From Bacillota bacterium (GTDB lineage: Bacteria; Bacillota; Clostridia; Christensenellales; Aristaeellaceae), in NCBI GenBank assembly GCA_023392395.1, contig JAEVZE010000322.1, positions 1 through 10,534 on the forward strand: 10,534 nt of DNA. Direction: 5' to 3'. Below, piece after piece: positions 1 to 5,556 of the stretch. The translations under genes and the position numbers were made by a program. Below the pieces are notes generated by a model. It was given only the letters and a program-made list of their open reading frames with translations, was not told where the DNA came from and did no database searches. The first letter of the stretch is position 1, and each line of letters begins with the position of its first letter.

Positions 1-1
1 C

Positions 2-412
2 GCCTACGGCCCCGAAGCCTGCATCCTGGCGCTCGTGGCCAGCTGCGTGCCGATGTACGCGCGCCTGGTGGAAGGCTCCCTCCGCGAAGTCGAAAAGGGC
101 AAGGTCGAGGCGGCCCGCGCGATGGGCTCAAGCAACGCCTCCATCCTCGTCAAGGTGCTGATCCCGGAGGCGCTGCCCTCCCTCATCCGCTCGTTCACGG
201 TGGCGGTGATCGTGGTCATCTCCACGACCACGTTGGCTGGTTCCTTCGGTGCGGGGGGCCTGGGCGACGTGGCGGTCCGGTTCGGCTATTCCCGGTTTAA
301 GACCGACATCCTGATCGCGGCGGTCCTGGTGCTCGTGGTCATGGTGCAGGGTATCCAGTTCGTGGGCGACCGGGCCAGCAAGTCCATCGCCCGCAAGCGG
401 TTCATCGTCTGA
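2..412 (+). CDS. metI: Methionine-type ABC transporter permease (MetI-like), 3' part only
   Basis: The gene enters from the left edge, so its start is missing; 136 codons plus TGA are visible in the frame starting at base 2. The protein would be the inner-membrane channel subunit of a MetNIQ importer for methionine or a related sulfur compound. The sequence shows the cytoplasmic EAA loop that docks on the ATPase (EAARAMGSSNASILVKVLIP, bases about 110-169), followed by two hydrophobic segments (SFTVAVIVVISTTTLAG and ILIAAVLVLVVMVQGIQFV) and a short basic tail ending KRFIV. The glycine-rich stretch GSFGAGGLGDVAVRFGYSRF is typical of MetI proteins. A metQ-like gene follows after 45 bases with its own ribosome binding site, the usual metN-metI-metQ order, so a metN ATPase gene is expected just upstream of the window. 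The family call is firm; the exact ligand is not. Confidence 0.9.
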   Translation, partial: AYGPEACILALVASCVPMYARLVEGSLREVEKGKVEAARAMGSSNASILVKVLIPEALPSLIRSFTVAVIVVISTTTLAGSFGAGGLGDVAVRFGYSRFKTDILIAAVLVLVVMVQGIQFVGDRASKSIARKRFIV

Positions 413-457
413 TACAAACACCAAAATTTCAGATTTATTTGAAAAGGAGAATTTCTT

Positions 458-1291
458 ATGAAGAAAATTCTTGTGGTCCTGATCGTTTTGTCTCTTTTTG
501 TAAGCGTCGTCGCCTTCGCCGAAACCGCGGCGCCCCCCGCTCCTGCGGCGGAACCCCTCACGACCTTTAATCCTCGCGTGACGCTGAAGGTGCTGGCGGA
601 CCTGGTGCCCCACTCGGAACTCCTCGAGTTCGTCAAGCCCAAGCTGGCCGAGCAGGGCATTGACCTTGAGATCACCATCGCCCAGAACGACCACGGAAAC
701 GACGACACCGCCTCCGGCGAGTTCGACGTCAACTTCTTCCAGCACGTGCCCTACCTGAACTCCGTCGTGGCCGAGAAGGGCCTGGATCTGGCCCCGGCGG
801 GCGCGATCCACGTGGAGCCCATCGGCTTCTACTCCGACAAGTACAAGACCAAGGAAGAGATTCCGGACAACGCGGTCGTCGGCGTGCCCAACGACACCAC
901 CAACGAATACCGCGCGCTGAAGATCCTGGAGCAGAACGGCTTCATCAAGCTGAAAAGCGACCTCGCCACCTACGAGGCGACCATTCAGGACATTGAGGAG
1001 TATGTGAAGCCCATCAAGATCGAGGAGATCGACGCCGCGCAGCTGGTCAGGCTGCTGCCGGACCTGGACGGCGCGATCATCAACACCAACCGCGTGCTGG
1101 AGGCCGGCATCGACGCGGGCACCGCCCTCTTCCGCGAAGGCGCGGATTCGCCCTACGCGAACATTTTGGTCACCACCAGCGCGCGCGTCAATGACCCCGC
1201 CATCGTGGCGCTCTATAACGCGCTGACCACCGAGGAAGTGCGCCAGTTCATCGTGGAGAAGTACAAGGGCGCGGTCATCCCCGCATTCTAG
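458..1291 (+). CDS. metQ: MetQ/NlpA-family substrate-binding protein
   Basis: This is the extracytoplasmic binding protein of the adjacent importer: 277 residues, normal for the family. ATG 458 has AAGGAGA at 444-450. Residues 1-21 form a Sec signal peptide with a likely signal peptidase I site (AFA/E22), followed by an Ala/Pro-rich linker (residues 24-33). There is no lipobox cysteine, although most MetQ proteins are lipoproteins. Family motifs are clear: FDVNFFQHVPYLN (89-101), HVEPIGFYS (118-126), PNDTTNE with Arg152 (145-152) and IINTN (207-211), which include the usual ligand-contacting aromatic, His, Arg and Asn positions. The stretch before FFQH reads NDHGNDDTASGEF, where family members normally have a DYxQPN-like segment, so the pocket may be altered. 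It may bind methionine, another amino acid or a thioether; the sequence does not settle which. Confidence 0.9.
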   Translation: MKKILVVLIVLSLFVSVVAFAETAAPPAPAAEPLTTFNPRVTLKVLADLVPHSELLEFVKPKLAEQGIDLEITIAQNDHGNDDTASGEFDVNFFQHVPYLNSVVAEKGLDLAPAGAIHVEPIGFYSDKYKTKEEIPDNAVVGVPNDTTNEYRALKILEQNGFIKLKSDLATYEATIQDIEEYVKPIKIEEIDAAQLVRLLPDLDGAIINTNRVLEAGIDAGTALFREGADSPYANILVTTSARVNDPAIVALYNALTTEEVRQFIVEKYKGAVIPAF

Positions 1292-1313
1292 TCAACGGAC
1301 AATTCCACAAATA

Positions 1314-1346
1314 CGCGGGCGGTTGACGCCGCCCGCGCACTTTTTT
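1314..1346 (+). terminator. Intrinsic terminator/attenuator between metQ and the NifX-like gene
   Basis: A perfect 9-bp GC stem (cgcgggcgg at 1314-1322, ccgcccgcg at 1329-1337) with a 6-base loop is followed by CAC and six T residues (1341-1346). It starts 22 bases after the metQ stop. The next gene's AAGGAGG ribosome binding site begins at 1348, directly behind the T-run. It should end most metI-metQ transcripts and lower expression of the two downstream genes unless RNA polymerase reads through. Confidence 0.85.
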
Positions 1347-1361
1347 CAAGGAGGCGATCCC

Positions 1362-1703
1362 ATGCCGCACCGCGTCGCGCTGGCGAGCCTTTCCGGCAAA
1401 TTCATCGACACCCACTTTGGCCACGCCGAACGCTTTGCCATCGTAGACCTCTTCCCGGAACGGTACGAGCTGGTGGAGCTGCGTAAAGCGCGGCGCGCCT
1501 GCGGTCCGAACGGGCACGACGAGCGTGCGTTCGACGCGATCCTGGACGTCATCTCCGATTGCGAGGCGCTCCTGGTCGAGCGCATCGGCTACGGCGCGGC
1601 CCAGTACGTGGCCTCTAGGGGCATCCGCGTGTTTGAAGCGCCCTATCCGATCGACGACGTTTTGGAGAAGTTGATCGAAGACCACATTCTGGACAAACCC
1701 TGA
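1362..1703 (+). CDS. NifX/NafY-like cofactor-binding protein (dinitrogenase iron-molybdenum cofactor biosynthesis domain)
   Basis: This protein of 113 residues consists of one domain of the NifX/NafY/NifB-C-terminal family, which binds and carries iron-sulfur precursors of nitrogenase-type cofactors. Start ATG 1362 is chosen because AAGGAGG lies at 1348-1354; an upstream TTG in the same frame at 1323 falls inside the terminator loop. Visible family features are the opening strand HRVALAS (3-9), the HFGHAERFAIVD signature (18-29), a Cys and Gly/His segment (CGPNGHDE, 47-54) matching the C-x-GGHGDE stretch of NifB C-terminal domains, and a core DCEALLVERIGYGAAQYVASRG (about 67-88). In many diazotrophs this domain is fused to the C-terminus of NifB; here it is a separate gene just before a NifB-like gene, 14 bases apart, so the two almost certainly work together. 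Which cofactor it handles is unknown. Confidence 0.85.
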   Translation: MPHRVALASLSGKFIDTHFGHAERFAIVDLFPERYELVELRKARRACGPNGHDERAFDAILDVISDCEALLVERIGYGAAQYVASRGIRVFEAPYPIDDVLEKLIEDHILDKP

Positions 1704-1717
1704 AAGGAGGCGTTCAT

Positions 1718-2626
1718 ATGGCGACCGTGATCACCGAGATCCGCGCGCGGGCGGACGCAAAACTCGCTTCCTGCAAGCGCCACCCCTGCCTGAGCGGCGA
1801 AGCGCACCTGAAGTACGGCCGCATCCACCTGCCGGTGAGCCCCGCCTGCAACATCGGCTGCCGGTTCTGCGGCCGCGGCATCCATTCGGAAAACGTGCCC
1901 GGCGCGGCAGGCCGCGTGCTGACGCCGGAAGAGGCGGCGGACATTTTGGGCCACGCGCTGGAATTGTGCCCGGAAATCAGCGTTGCGGGCGTGGCGGGGC
2001 CGGGCGACGCGCTGGCAAGCGATCACGCCATCAAAACCTTCCGGCTGATCAAGGAAAGGTATCCGCACATCATCAAATGCCTCAGCACCAACGGCCTGAT
2101 GCTGGAGGGCAAAGTTCCGGAACTCAAGGAAATCGGCCTGGACTCTCTGACCGTGACCGTCAATTCCCTGAACCCTGAAACATTGGAAAAGATCAACGCC
2201 TTCACCGTGACGAACGGCAAGGTGCTCACCGGCGTCGAATCCGCCCGGGCGCTGATCGAAGCGCAGCTCCGGGGCCTCGAGGCCGCTGGGCGGGAACTGG
2301 ACGCGGTCATCAAGATCAACACCGTGCTGGTGCCCGGCGTAAACGACGGTGAAATCGCATCAATCGCGGAGAAAACAGCCGCGCTGGGCGCGTCCATCCT
2401 AAACATCATTCCGTTGATTCCGCAGCACGGCATGGCGGACAAAAGGGAACCTACCTGCGCGGAATTGAACGACGCAAGGGAGGCCGCCGCGCCTTTTCTG
2501 GACGTATTCCGCCACTGCAAGCGCTGCCGCGCCGACGCGGCGGGCGTCATGGGAAAGAATCAGGACATTTCCAGGCAGCTTTACGGCGATGAAGCGCCCG
2601 CGGGGGATGGATTCTCCCACGGCTGA
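1718..2626 (+). CDS. nifB: NifB-like radical SAM protein (metallocofactor assembly)
   Basis: The 302-residue protein strongly resembles the radical SAM half of NifB, which builds the carbide-containing 8Fe core of nitrogenase-type cofactors from [4Fe-4S] units using S-adenosylmethionine. ATG 1718 has AAAGGAGG at 1703-1710. Motifs in order: HPC (22-24), CNIGCRFC with Cys44/Cys48/Cys51 as radical SAM cluster ligands, LTPEEA (68-73), AGPGDALA (93-100, matching NifB AGPGDPLA), CLSTNGL (121-127), VTVN (146-149), KINTVLVPGVND (199-210) and the C-terminal HCKRCRADAAG (266-276, matching HCRQCRADAVG). The NifX-like domain often fused to NifB is absent here and is encoded by the preceding gene. The cysteine expected six residues after Cys51 (NRKYDC in classical NifB) is replaced: the segment reads CGRGIHSENVPG and the loop is about two residues shorter. 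No nifHDK genes lie in the window, so the end product could be a cofactor of a nitrogenase-like enzyme rather than true nitrogenase. Confidence 0.88.
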   Translation: MATVITEIRARADAKLASCKRHPCLSGEAHLKYGRIHLPVSPACNIGCRFCGRGIHSENVPGAAGRVLTPEEAADILGHALELCPEISVAGVAGPGDALASDHAIKTFRLIKERYPHIIKCLSTNGLMLEGKVPELKEIGLDSLTVTVNSLNPETLEKINAFTVTNGKVLTGVESARALIEAQLRGLEAAGRELDAVIKINTVLVPGVNDGEIASIAEKTAALGASILNIIPLIPQHGMADKREPTCAELNDAREAAAPFLDVFRHCKRCRADAAGVMGKNQDISRQLYGDEAPAGDGFSHG

Positions 2627-2632
2627 CGAAGG

Positions 2633-2665
2633 GCGTTGAAAATCCGCAAGACGGCTTTTCAACGC
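2633..2665 (+). repeat. Hairpin just after the nifB-like gene
   Basis: A 10-bp perfect stem (gcgttgaaaa at 2633-2642, ttttcaacgc at 2656-2665) continues after a one-base mismatch into a 3-bp CCG/CGG stem with loop caaga. It starts 6 bases after the nifB-like stop codon and has no T-run, so it is more likely a 3'-end stabilising or processing structure than a terminator. Confidence 0.6.
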
Positions 2666-2683
2666 AAAGGGAGGGGCTCTGCG

Positions 2684-2719
2684 CAGGCCTGAAATTCTGA
2701 GGAATTTCCGGGCGGCCTG
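2684..2719 (+). repeat. Compound hairpin in the convergent intergenic region
   Basis: The outer arms caggcc (2684-2689) and ggcctg (2714-2719) enclose inner arms gaaatt (2691-2696) and aatttc (2703-2708) around a 6-base loop. Both arm pairs are perfectly complementary. No T-run follows and the function is unknown. Confidence 0.45.
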
Positions 2720-2734
2720 TTGACTTGAGGTATT

Positions 2735-2770
2735 GTTTCAGCAACCAGTGCGCGCACTGGTTGCTGAAAC
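2735..2770. repeat. Perfect 36-base palindrome
   Basis: The arm gtttcagcaaccagtgcg (2735-2752) is followed without spacer by its exact reverse complement (2753-2770). As RNA it would fold into a very stable hairpin with only a few central bases unpaired. As DNA it could be a cruciform or a symmetric protein site. No T-run follows it. It lies between two convergent genes, inside a run of four hairpins. Confidence 0.75.
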
Positions 2771-2771
2771 G

Positions 2772-2800
2772 CGTTCCCGGCGCGCCGGTCGCCGGGAACG
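2772..2800 (+). repeat. 11-bp stem hairpin directly after the 36-base palindrome
   Basis: Arms cgttcccggcg (2772-2782) and cgccgggaacg (2790-2800) are perfectly complementary around a 7-base loop (2783-2789). It starts two bases after the palindrome, so the two would stack in a transcript. An A-rich stretch follows instead of a T-run. Confidence 0.6.
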
Positions 2801-2834
2801 ATTGAAAAGAAGACGAAAGTTTGTCAAAGCCTGT

Positions 2835-2856
2835 GCGGGGTTAAGCCCCGCTTTTT
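2835..2856 (+). terminator. Intrinsic terminator reading + strand
   Basis: Stem gcgggg (2835-2840)/ccccgc (2846-2851) with loop ttaag is followed by five T residues (2852-2856). It is oriented to stop + strand transcripts, i.e. those of the nifB-like operon, and lies just beyond the 3' end of the convergent GH35 gene. Read in the other direction it has no T-run. Confidence 0.75.
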
Positions 2857-2868
2857 GTCTTACGCCTG

Positions 2869-5196
2869 TCAAGTCAAGCGCCACTCGTAGACGGGTTTCA
2901 GAGAGACGCCGTCCAGAGCGCCGGTTGAGTCTGCGGTTTCTTCCCTGCGCCCGGCCATGGTGGATTCCACGTTGACCTTGCCGCCTCGCCGGACGGGGGT
3001 GATGTACACCGTCAGCGGCCCCGCGGCCAGCTCTTCCCGGAATTCGGCCAGGCCGATCGCCCACGGCGCGCCGTTCCAGAAGTTGTCGGCGATCATTCGG
3101 CCGTTCAGAAACGCCTGACCGATGTCGCCCCGGTAGGAAAGTTCCAGGAGCACCTCTTTGACTGCCGCAGGATCCCAGGCGGGGATCTTAAGCGCATAGC
3201 GCGTCGGCCCAACCTGCCGGACATCTGCTCCCAGTTTGAGCGGTGTTTTCTCCAGACGGCAACGGGTAAAAAGGCCGTCCGAGCCGTCCCGCGCAGCGTC
3301 CAGGAGCGGCATCACGCCGTCCCGCGCAGCGTCCAGGAGCGGCATCACGCCGTCCGGGAACAGTTTGACGTCCACCCGCGGCTGGTCGTGCTCGATTTTG
3401 AGGCCTTCCTCGGAGGCCATGAGCGCGCCCTCCGTCAGGATGGCGACTTCGCGGCCTTTTACGCGTGCGACGCTGAACAGGAGGCTCTGCGCCCGGCTGA
3501 GCGTGACGAAGCGCGCCGTCTTTCCATTTTGCGTCGCCCGGAAGCGGGGCATATCGCCTTCCGCCCGAACGAGGTTTCCTTCCACCTTCACGCCCTCCGT
3601 CTCCGGCCCGATGACCGTGCCCTCCGGGAAGGCGTACAGTGGTTGCATGCCCTCCGGCCGGAAGAAGAACGCCGTGGGTTCGCCGCCCGCGTCGATCACC
3701 GTGAGCGGCTGGGCGTGGGCACGCCGCAGCGTCACGCCGGCCACCTTCAGGTTGAAGGGCAGGGCGCAGTTTTCGCCCGCCGCAAGCGAAAGGTTTTCAA
3801 ACGTCACGTCCCCGCCGGGCAGGCGGATGGTCACCGTCTCCTCCGTTTTGGCCTCCGTCGCCGCGTGATCCTGATAGTTGTCCAGGAACAGAAAGCCCGC
3901 GCCATCCTCCGACGCGCGCACTGCCCAGCGCAGCGCGCCCGCATCCTCAGGGTCAATTTCCTGAGAGCCTTCGGGCAGGAAGGTCTTCATGCGGCAGAGC
4001 TCTTTTTCAAAGGACTTTGTCAGGTGGTGCAGCGCCCGGAGCCTTCGGAAGGAGGGGCGAACCTGGCCGTATTCGCCCAACGCCGCCTGAAAATCGTAGC
4101 TCAGTTTGGGCACCTGTCCCTCGTTCAAAAACGAGCCCGCGCAGCCCATCGGGTTGGTGCCGCCGTGGTACATATAGTAGCCCAGCATGTTGCAGCCCGA
4201 GCCCAGCTTGATGTTCGCCATCGCGTCCACGCTCTCAAAAGGCAGCTGGAAGCGGTAGTTGTAGCTGGAGAACATGCCCCCGCCCATCTCGCAGCACAGG
4301 TAGGGCCTGGATTCCGGCGGGTAGAAGGGCTCGAAGTTGTAGGTTTTCGGAACGGCGTCGTTGTGGTTGTCCCGGTACAAGTATTCCTCGGTCGCCGGGT
4401 GTTCGCCGCCGCCGGAATAGAACAGCCACGGGCGAAACGCGTAGCCGCCCCAAAGCGGCATCATGGCTTCCGGCGTTGCCGCGCCGCCCCAGCCGGTGCA
4501 GGTGTAGAAAGGCGCGTCAATGCCCTCCGACCGCGCGATCTCGTGGAGCTTCATCAGGTACTTATCGCCCTGATCACCCGCGGGCAGCCATTCGTTCGTC
4601 GTTCCCGTGGTTGCCTCCCAGGGCGCGGCGGAGTGCATGTACTCGTTGTCCAGCTGTACCGCGATCACCGGCCCTCCGTCCTTGTAGAACAGCCCAGAAA
4701 GCTGCTTTGAAACCTCGCGGTACCAGCGCCGGACACATGCAAGGAACCCCTCGTCCAGGCAGCGCACCTCAAAGGGCTTCCCGAAGAGCCAGTCGGGCAG
4801 GCCGCCGTTTCGCACCTCGCCGTGGCAGAAGGGCCCGACGCGCGCGATCACGTATAAGCCGTGCTTTTGGCACAGCTGTACGAAGGCGCGCAGATCGCGC
4901 CGTCCGGAAAAGTCAAACGCGCCCTCGAATTCCTCGTGGTGAATCCAGAACGCATAGGTGGAGACGATGTTGACCCCGCCCGCCTTCATCTTGAGGAGGG
5001 CGTCCTCCCAGCGCGCTTCCCAGAGCCGGGCGTAGTGGATTTCGCCGCTGACGCCGAAAAAGGGCGCGCCGTTTCGCTCCATATAGTAGTTGGTGAAGGA
5101 CAGTGTTTCGCCGTCCGGGCGGACGCCGGAAAAGCCAGGACCCAGCGGGTACATCCGCTTGGGCTCGGCATCGGTCAGGTCGATTTCGTGGCGCAT
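2869..5196 (-). CDS. GH35 family beta-galactosidase-like glycoside hydrolase
   Basis: The 775-residue enzyme has an N-terminal GH35-type TIM barrel and C-terminal beta-rich domains. ATG 5196 is supported by AAAAAGGAG seven bases upstream. There is no signal peptide, so it should act in the cytoplasm on imported oligosaccharides or glycosides, releasing terminal galactose or a similar sugar. Barrel motifs: GVSGEIHYARL (48-58), WEDALLKMKAGGVNIVSTYAFW (63-84), FDFSGRRDLRAFVQL (94-108), GLYVIARVGPFCHGEVRNGGLPDWL (113-137), AVQLDNEY with Glu185 as likely acid/base, and CCEMGGGM with Glu303 as likely nucleophile. GYYMYHGGTNP (339-349) is also typical of the family. An exact 33-base repeat duplicates 11 residues (copies at about 616-637) in the C-terminal part. 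It is transcribed apart from the upstream sugar-transport operon, from promoters at 5242-5270 and possibly 5301-5309, but its position suggests it processes that operon's cargo. The substrate is inferred from family only. Confidence 0.88.
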   Translation of the reverse strand: MRHEIDLTDAEPKRMYPLGPGFSGVRPDGETLSFTNYYMERNGAPFFGVSGEIHYARLWEARWEDALLKMKAGGVNIVSTYAFWIHHEEFEGAFDFSGRRDLRAFVQLCQKHGLYVIARVGPFCHGEVRNGGLPDWLFGKPFEVRCLDEGFLACVRRWYREVSKQLSGLFYKDGGPVIAVQLDNEYMHSAAPWEATTGTTNEWLPAGDQGDKYLMKLHEIARSEGIDAPFYTCTGWGGAATPEAMMPLWGGYAFRPWLFYSGGGEHPATEEYLYRDNHNDAVPKTYNFEPFYPPESRPYLCCEMGGGMFSSYNYRFQLPFESVDAMANIKLGSGCNMLGYYMYHGGTNPMGCAGSFLNEGQVPKLSYDFQAALGEYGQVRPSFRRLRALHHLTKSFEKELCRMKTFLPEGSQEIDPEDAGALRWAVRASEDGAGFLFLDNYQDHAATEAKTEETVTIRLPGGDVTFENLSLAAGENCALPFNLKVAGVTLRRAHAQPLTVIDAGGEPTAFFFRPEGMQPLYAFPEGTVIGPETEGVKVEGNLVRAEGDMPRFRATQNGKTARFVTLSRAQSLLFSVARVKGREVAILTEGALMASEEGLKIEHDQPRVDVKLFPDGVMPLLDAARDGVMPLLDAARDGSDGLFTRCRLEKTPLKLGADVRQVGPTRYALKIPAWDPAAVKEVLLELSYRGDIGQAFLNGRMIADNFWNGAPWAIGLAEFREELAAGPLTVYITPVRRGGKVNVESTMAGRREETADSTGALDGVSLKPVYEWRLT
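3283..3355. repeat. Exact 33-base tandem duplication inside the GH35 gene
   Basis: Unit 1 (3283-3315) and unit 2 (3316-3348) are identical over 33 bases, and the first 7 bases of a third copy follow (3349-3355). The length is a multiple of three, so the frame is kept and the protein gains a second VMPLLDAARDG unit. Complete identity suggests a recent slippage event, or a collapse or expansion error in assembly. Confidence 0.95.
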
Positions 5197-5241
5197 GGGC
5201 GGACTCCTTTTTCATGGCCAGGATTTCACGGGTCGCCCATC

Positions 5242-5270
5242 ATCATAGCACAGCCGCCGCCCCCGCGCAA
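5242..5270 (-). promoter_or_regulatory. Likely sigma-A type promoter of the GH35 gene
   Basis: Read on the - strand: -35 TTGCGC (5265-5270), a 17-base spacer, then -10 TATGAT (5242-5247) preceded by TGC, an extended -10. Transcription would start near 5235, giving a leader of about 38 bases that includes the ribosome binding site. Spacing and -10 match the consensus well; the -35 matches only in its TTG. Confidence 0.6.
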
Positions 5271-5300
5271 CGGCATCGGAAGCCACCGAAGGAAAGATAA

Positions 5301-5309
5301 AGTATACCA
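5301..5309 (-). promoter_or_regulatory. Possible second, upstream promoter of the GH35 gene
   Basis: On the - strand the stretch reads TGGTATACT, an extended -10 element (TGn plus TATACT at 5301-5306). No good -35 hexamer is seen 16-18 bases upstream. If used, the leader would be about 98 bases. Confidence 0.35.
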
Positions 5310-5396
5310 AACCCGTCCCGTAATCTTTGCTCTGAACCTGCCCGCCGTTGCCCAATGCTCATTTCGATACCAGCTTCTCGTCGCATTCTGATCCCC

Positions 5397-5422
5397 AAAA
5401 TGTCCGCGGTAGCGGGCATTTT
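5397..5422. terminator. Possible bidirectional terminator hairpin
   Basis: Arms aaaatgtccgc (5397-5407) and gcgggcatttt (5412-5422) pair over 11 bp with one G-T wobble around loop ggta. The + strand ends in five Ts and the - strand in four, so it could stop transcription either way. It lies between the sugar operon's end and the GH35 promoter. Confidence 0.5.
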
Positions 5423-5438
5423 TACCCTTGTGTGGGGT

Positions 5439-5483
5439 CAAGGGGGGGTCACCCCCCTTGCAGGGTGCGGGGCGGCGCCCCGC
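5439..5483. repeat. G-rich double hairpin, REP-like element
   Basis: Two GC-rich hairpins lie six bases apart: caagggggg (5439-5447)/ccccccttg (5452-5460) with a 4-base loop, and gcggggc (5467-5473)/gccccgc (5477-5483) with loop ggc. Compact paired GC hairpins of this form are typical of intergenic repeat families in high-GC gut Firmicutes, but only one copy is seen here, so repeat status is inferred. The rest of 5197-5556 holds the GH35 promoters and terminators and no gene that I can support. Confidence 0.45.
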
Positions 5484-5507
5484 CGTCATCTTGAACCATA
5501 ACAACCT

Positions 5508-5542
5508 AAAAGGGGCTGTCCCGCTCTCAGGACAGCCCCTTT
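5508..5542 (-). terminator. Terminator of the sugar transport/isomerase operon
   Basis: A perfect 13-bp stem (5509-5521 with 5530-5542) and an 8-base loop lie 14 bases beyond the last gene of the operon. On the - strand the stem runs into TTTT and then AGGTTGTT. The stem is strong but the T-run is short. Confidence 0.7.
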
Positions 5543-5556
5543 GTTTGCTGCTACGG

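Noticed and set aside
2720..2748. Promoter suggested by TTGACT at 2720-2725
   Set aside because: No -10-like hexamer occurs 16-18 bases downstream (aaccag there), and TATTGT at 2731-2736 is far too close.
2735..2770. CRISPR repeat
   Set aside because: The 36-base length is suggestive, but it is a single perfect palindrome with no second copy, spacers or cas genes.
3388..4710. 440-codon open frame on the + strand inside the GH35 gene
   Set aside because: The opposite strand encodes a convincing GH35 enzyme with catalytic motifs; the + strand product is Arg/His/Ala-rich without family features.
5197..5556. Small gene in the region upstream of the GH35 gene
   Set aside because: Short open frames exist on both strands but none has a convincing ribosome binding site or recognisable protein; the region is explained by promoters, terminators and hairpins.
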